Assembly (NCBI GenBank): GCA_964502005.1
Contig: CAZCUX010000002.1
Location: forward strand, 124,001 to 188,000
Source: CAJWOS01 sp964502005
GTDB lineage: Bacteria; Myxococcota_A; UBA796; UBA2385
DNA length: 64,000 nt
Direction: 5' to 3'
Positions 62,591 to 64,000 of the stretch are shown piece after piece. Each line of letters opens with the position of its first letter. The stretch's first letter is position 1. A model generated the notes under the pieces. It ran no database searches. It had not been told where the DNA came from and worked only from the letters and a program-made list of their open reading frames with translations. A program made the position numbers and the translations under genes.

Positions 62591-64000
62591 ATGCGTCGCC
62601 CGTACCTCGCCCTGCTGACCGGTGTCTCGCTCTCCGCGTGCGGCGGCGAACCGCCCTCCAAAACCGAGCCCCCACGCGAAACACCGCTGGTTGCCGGTGC
62701 GCCCAATGCGGGCATGGCAGCGGCCTTCTTGGACCTTCCGGTCGGCGCGCCGCTCGGTGGTTATACGGAGCGATGTGAGTGTTTCGGCGGAAACGCGCTT
62801 CGGGCCGAAGAACTCGACAACCGCGATAGCGCCTATGTGTACTCGTTTTTGCCGTCCGCCGGCATTCAGACCCGTCCCCATGTCGTGTCACTGTGGCTCG
62901 ACAATGGCGACCAAGCCTTTGTCCTCGTCAAGTCTGACGCGATTTATGCATTCGAAGGCATCGTCGAAGAGCTCGAAACGCGCCTCTCCGCCGAGACCGG
63001 CCTCGACCTCAAAGGACGCGTCGTCTTGGCCGTCAGCCACACCCATGCCGCCCCCGCCAACTTCGACAAGGGTCTGAGCTGGTTTTTGGGTGGCGACCGG
63101 TTCAACCCGGAAATCTTCGAGCGAATTGTCGAGCAGTTCACCGAAATTAGCATGAACGCCTACGATTCACGGCAACCTGCAGCGATTGGTATTGGCCAGG
63201 CAGTCGACTGGGACCCCGAAGACCGCGTCTACCACGACCGTCGGCCCGAAAACGACACCCTCGCTTTCTTCGACGACCTCGCCCCCGGCCCGTACAAAGA
63301 CCCCAATCTCACGCTGTTGCGCGTCGATACCGCGGCCGGCGACCCCATCGGCATGTTGTATGCGTTTGGCATGCACGGCACCGTCCTCGGCGGCGGCAAC
63401 GCGATGTGGAGCACCGAGGCCGCGGGACACACCGAGCTTGCGTTGATGGAGCGCTTCGACCACCCGATGGTCGTCGGAATGATGCAACACGGAGGGGGTG
63501 ACGCAAGTCCAAGCGGTGTCGACCGCGAGTACGCCCGGCTCGAATCTATCGGCGAGCTATCGGCTGACGCAATTTATGAATTGTGGGCCAATACCCCCAC
63601 CAGCAGCTCTCCCCTCACCCTTGAAACCGTCACGCGCGCCGCATCGGTCACCCGCTCCGAAATGGTCGTTACGCGCGATGGCACCACCGACATCCGCTAC
63701 GCGCCATACGACGAGACGTTGGAGCCAGATGGTCAAGTGTTTGGCCCAGACGGCGAGGTGTTGAGCCCCATCGACGAGTTCAATACAGAAGCAGGCGGCG
63801 CATTCTGTGGAGACGACTCGCCCTTGATTCCGGGCGTCGGCATCGGCTCAGACGTCTACCCCTACTCCAGTTGCGTAGACGTCGAGACCATCGCGTATAT
63901 CATCGCCGGCTTTTTTGGCGTTGAGCTTCCTTCGTTGCCCCTGCAAGAAAGTCTTCGGTCCACCCACACAGCCAGCGCGTGGGGCCCCGTATCGGTCCGG
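62591..64000 (+). CDS. Neutral/alkaline ceramidase-like lipoprotein (3' end outside window)
   Basis: The 470 codons in the window begin with a lipoprotein signal (LTGVSLSAC) and then show the neutral ceramidase pattern: DLPVGAPLGGYTERC, VLAVSHTHAAPANF (zinc His), FGMHGTVLGGGN, and VVGMMQHGGGDASPSG, where the nucleophilic Ser of ceramidases lies in 'GDxSP'. The family cleaves the amide bond of ceramide. GGAG lies five bases before the ATG. The gene runs off the right edge, so C-terminal domains are unknown. It is divergent from the membrane protein gene. Confidence 0.85.
   Translation, partial: MRRPYLALLTGVSLSACGGEPPSKTEPPRETPLVAGAPNAGMAAAFLDLPVGAPLGGYTERCECFGGNALRAEELDNRDSAYVYSFLPSAGIQTRPHVVSLWLDNGDQAFVLVKSDAIYAFEGIVEELETRLSAETGLDLKGRVVLAVSHTHAAPANFDKGLSWFLGGDRFNPEIFERIVEQFTEISMNAYDSRQPAAIGIGQAVDWDPEDRVYHDRRPENDTLAFFDDLAPGPYKDPNLTLLRVDTAAGDPIGMLYAFGMHGTVLGGGNAMWSTEAAGHTELALMERFDHPMVVGMMQHGGGDASPSGVDREYARLESIGELSADAIYELWANTPTSSSPLTLETVTRAASVTRSEMVVTRDGTTDIRYAPYDETLEPDGQVFGPDGEVLSPIDEFNTEAGGAFCGDDSPLIPGVGIGSDVYPYSSCVDVETIAYIIAGFFGVELPSLPLQESLRSTHTASAWGPVSVR

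Overview
The window reads as chromosomal DNA of a GC-rich deltaproteobacterium-like organism, most probably Myxococcota. The grounds are a lipoprotein with the Asp/Cys metal-binding repeats common in that phylum, a bacterial microcompartment (BMC) locus whose shell proteins recall the Haliangium ochraceum type, a sigma-54 activator with divergent promoter, PilT, many lipoproteins, and dense gene packing with ATGA or TGATG overlaps. Placement is inferred from protein content only. I saw no insertion sequence, prophage, integrase or CRISPR array. One tRNA gene, tRNA-Arg(CCG), is present.

Layout. 1-12.2 kb: a truncated metal-binding-repeat lipoprotein; an MNIO/DUF692 protein with a long C-terminal extension; a hybrid histidine kinase broken by one in-frame TGA; an RND/MMPL exporter; thymidine kinase; a zinc-ribbon protein; class I fructose-bisphosphate aldolase; a von Willebrand factor A protein coupled to a membrane protein. 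12.2-16.3 kb (minus): metallo-beta-lactamase-fold enzyme, outer-membrane barrel, tRNA-Arg with terminator, and an operon of a tandem Sm/Hfq-like protein followed by RdgC split into two overlapping genes. 16.5-25.8 kb: Bcp peroxiredoxin; a minus-strand operon with a small protein, a zinc-site-less M14 paralogue, an intact M14 deacylase, pyroglutamyl peptidase, a DUF2325-like protein and a CPBP membrane protease; a subtilisin-like lipoprotein; a thiolase.

26-32.3 kb: a persulfide dioxygenase-rhodanese fusion facing a PAS/sigma-54 activator across a predicted -24/-12 promoter, a DUF3365 haem protein, then M50-like peptidase, START-like and sulfatase-like genes. 32.4-37.2 kb (minus): an eight-gene BMC operon with two tandem-domain shell proteins, one hexamer protein, three pentamer proteins, an acylating aldehyde dehydrogenase and a class II aldolase, both enzymes carrying probable cargo-targeting helices. 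No phosphotransacylase, alcohol dehydrogenase or regulator is present locally. 37.4-49.4 kb: envelope genes (lipoprotein, two GT2 glycosyltransferases, asparagine synthetase, ModA-like lipoprotein, DsbD/ScsB hybrid, DUF2064 transferase, Mpl).

49.4-64 kb: recA with two related palindromes upstream and three stem-loops downstream, pilT, a lipoprotein, sucA-sucB of the TCA cycle, a long non-coding interval with a strong stem-loop, a secreted protein, a free-standing 54-residue membrane protein with its own promoter and terminator, a large integral membrane protein and a truncated neutral ceramidase.

The points most worth following are the tandem Sm-like/split RdgC operon, the compact BMC locus, the M14 pair with complementary active-site losses, the nonsense codon in the histidine kinase, the sigma-54 switch for persulfide oxidation, and the unannotated structured elements around recA and upstream of sucA.
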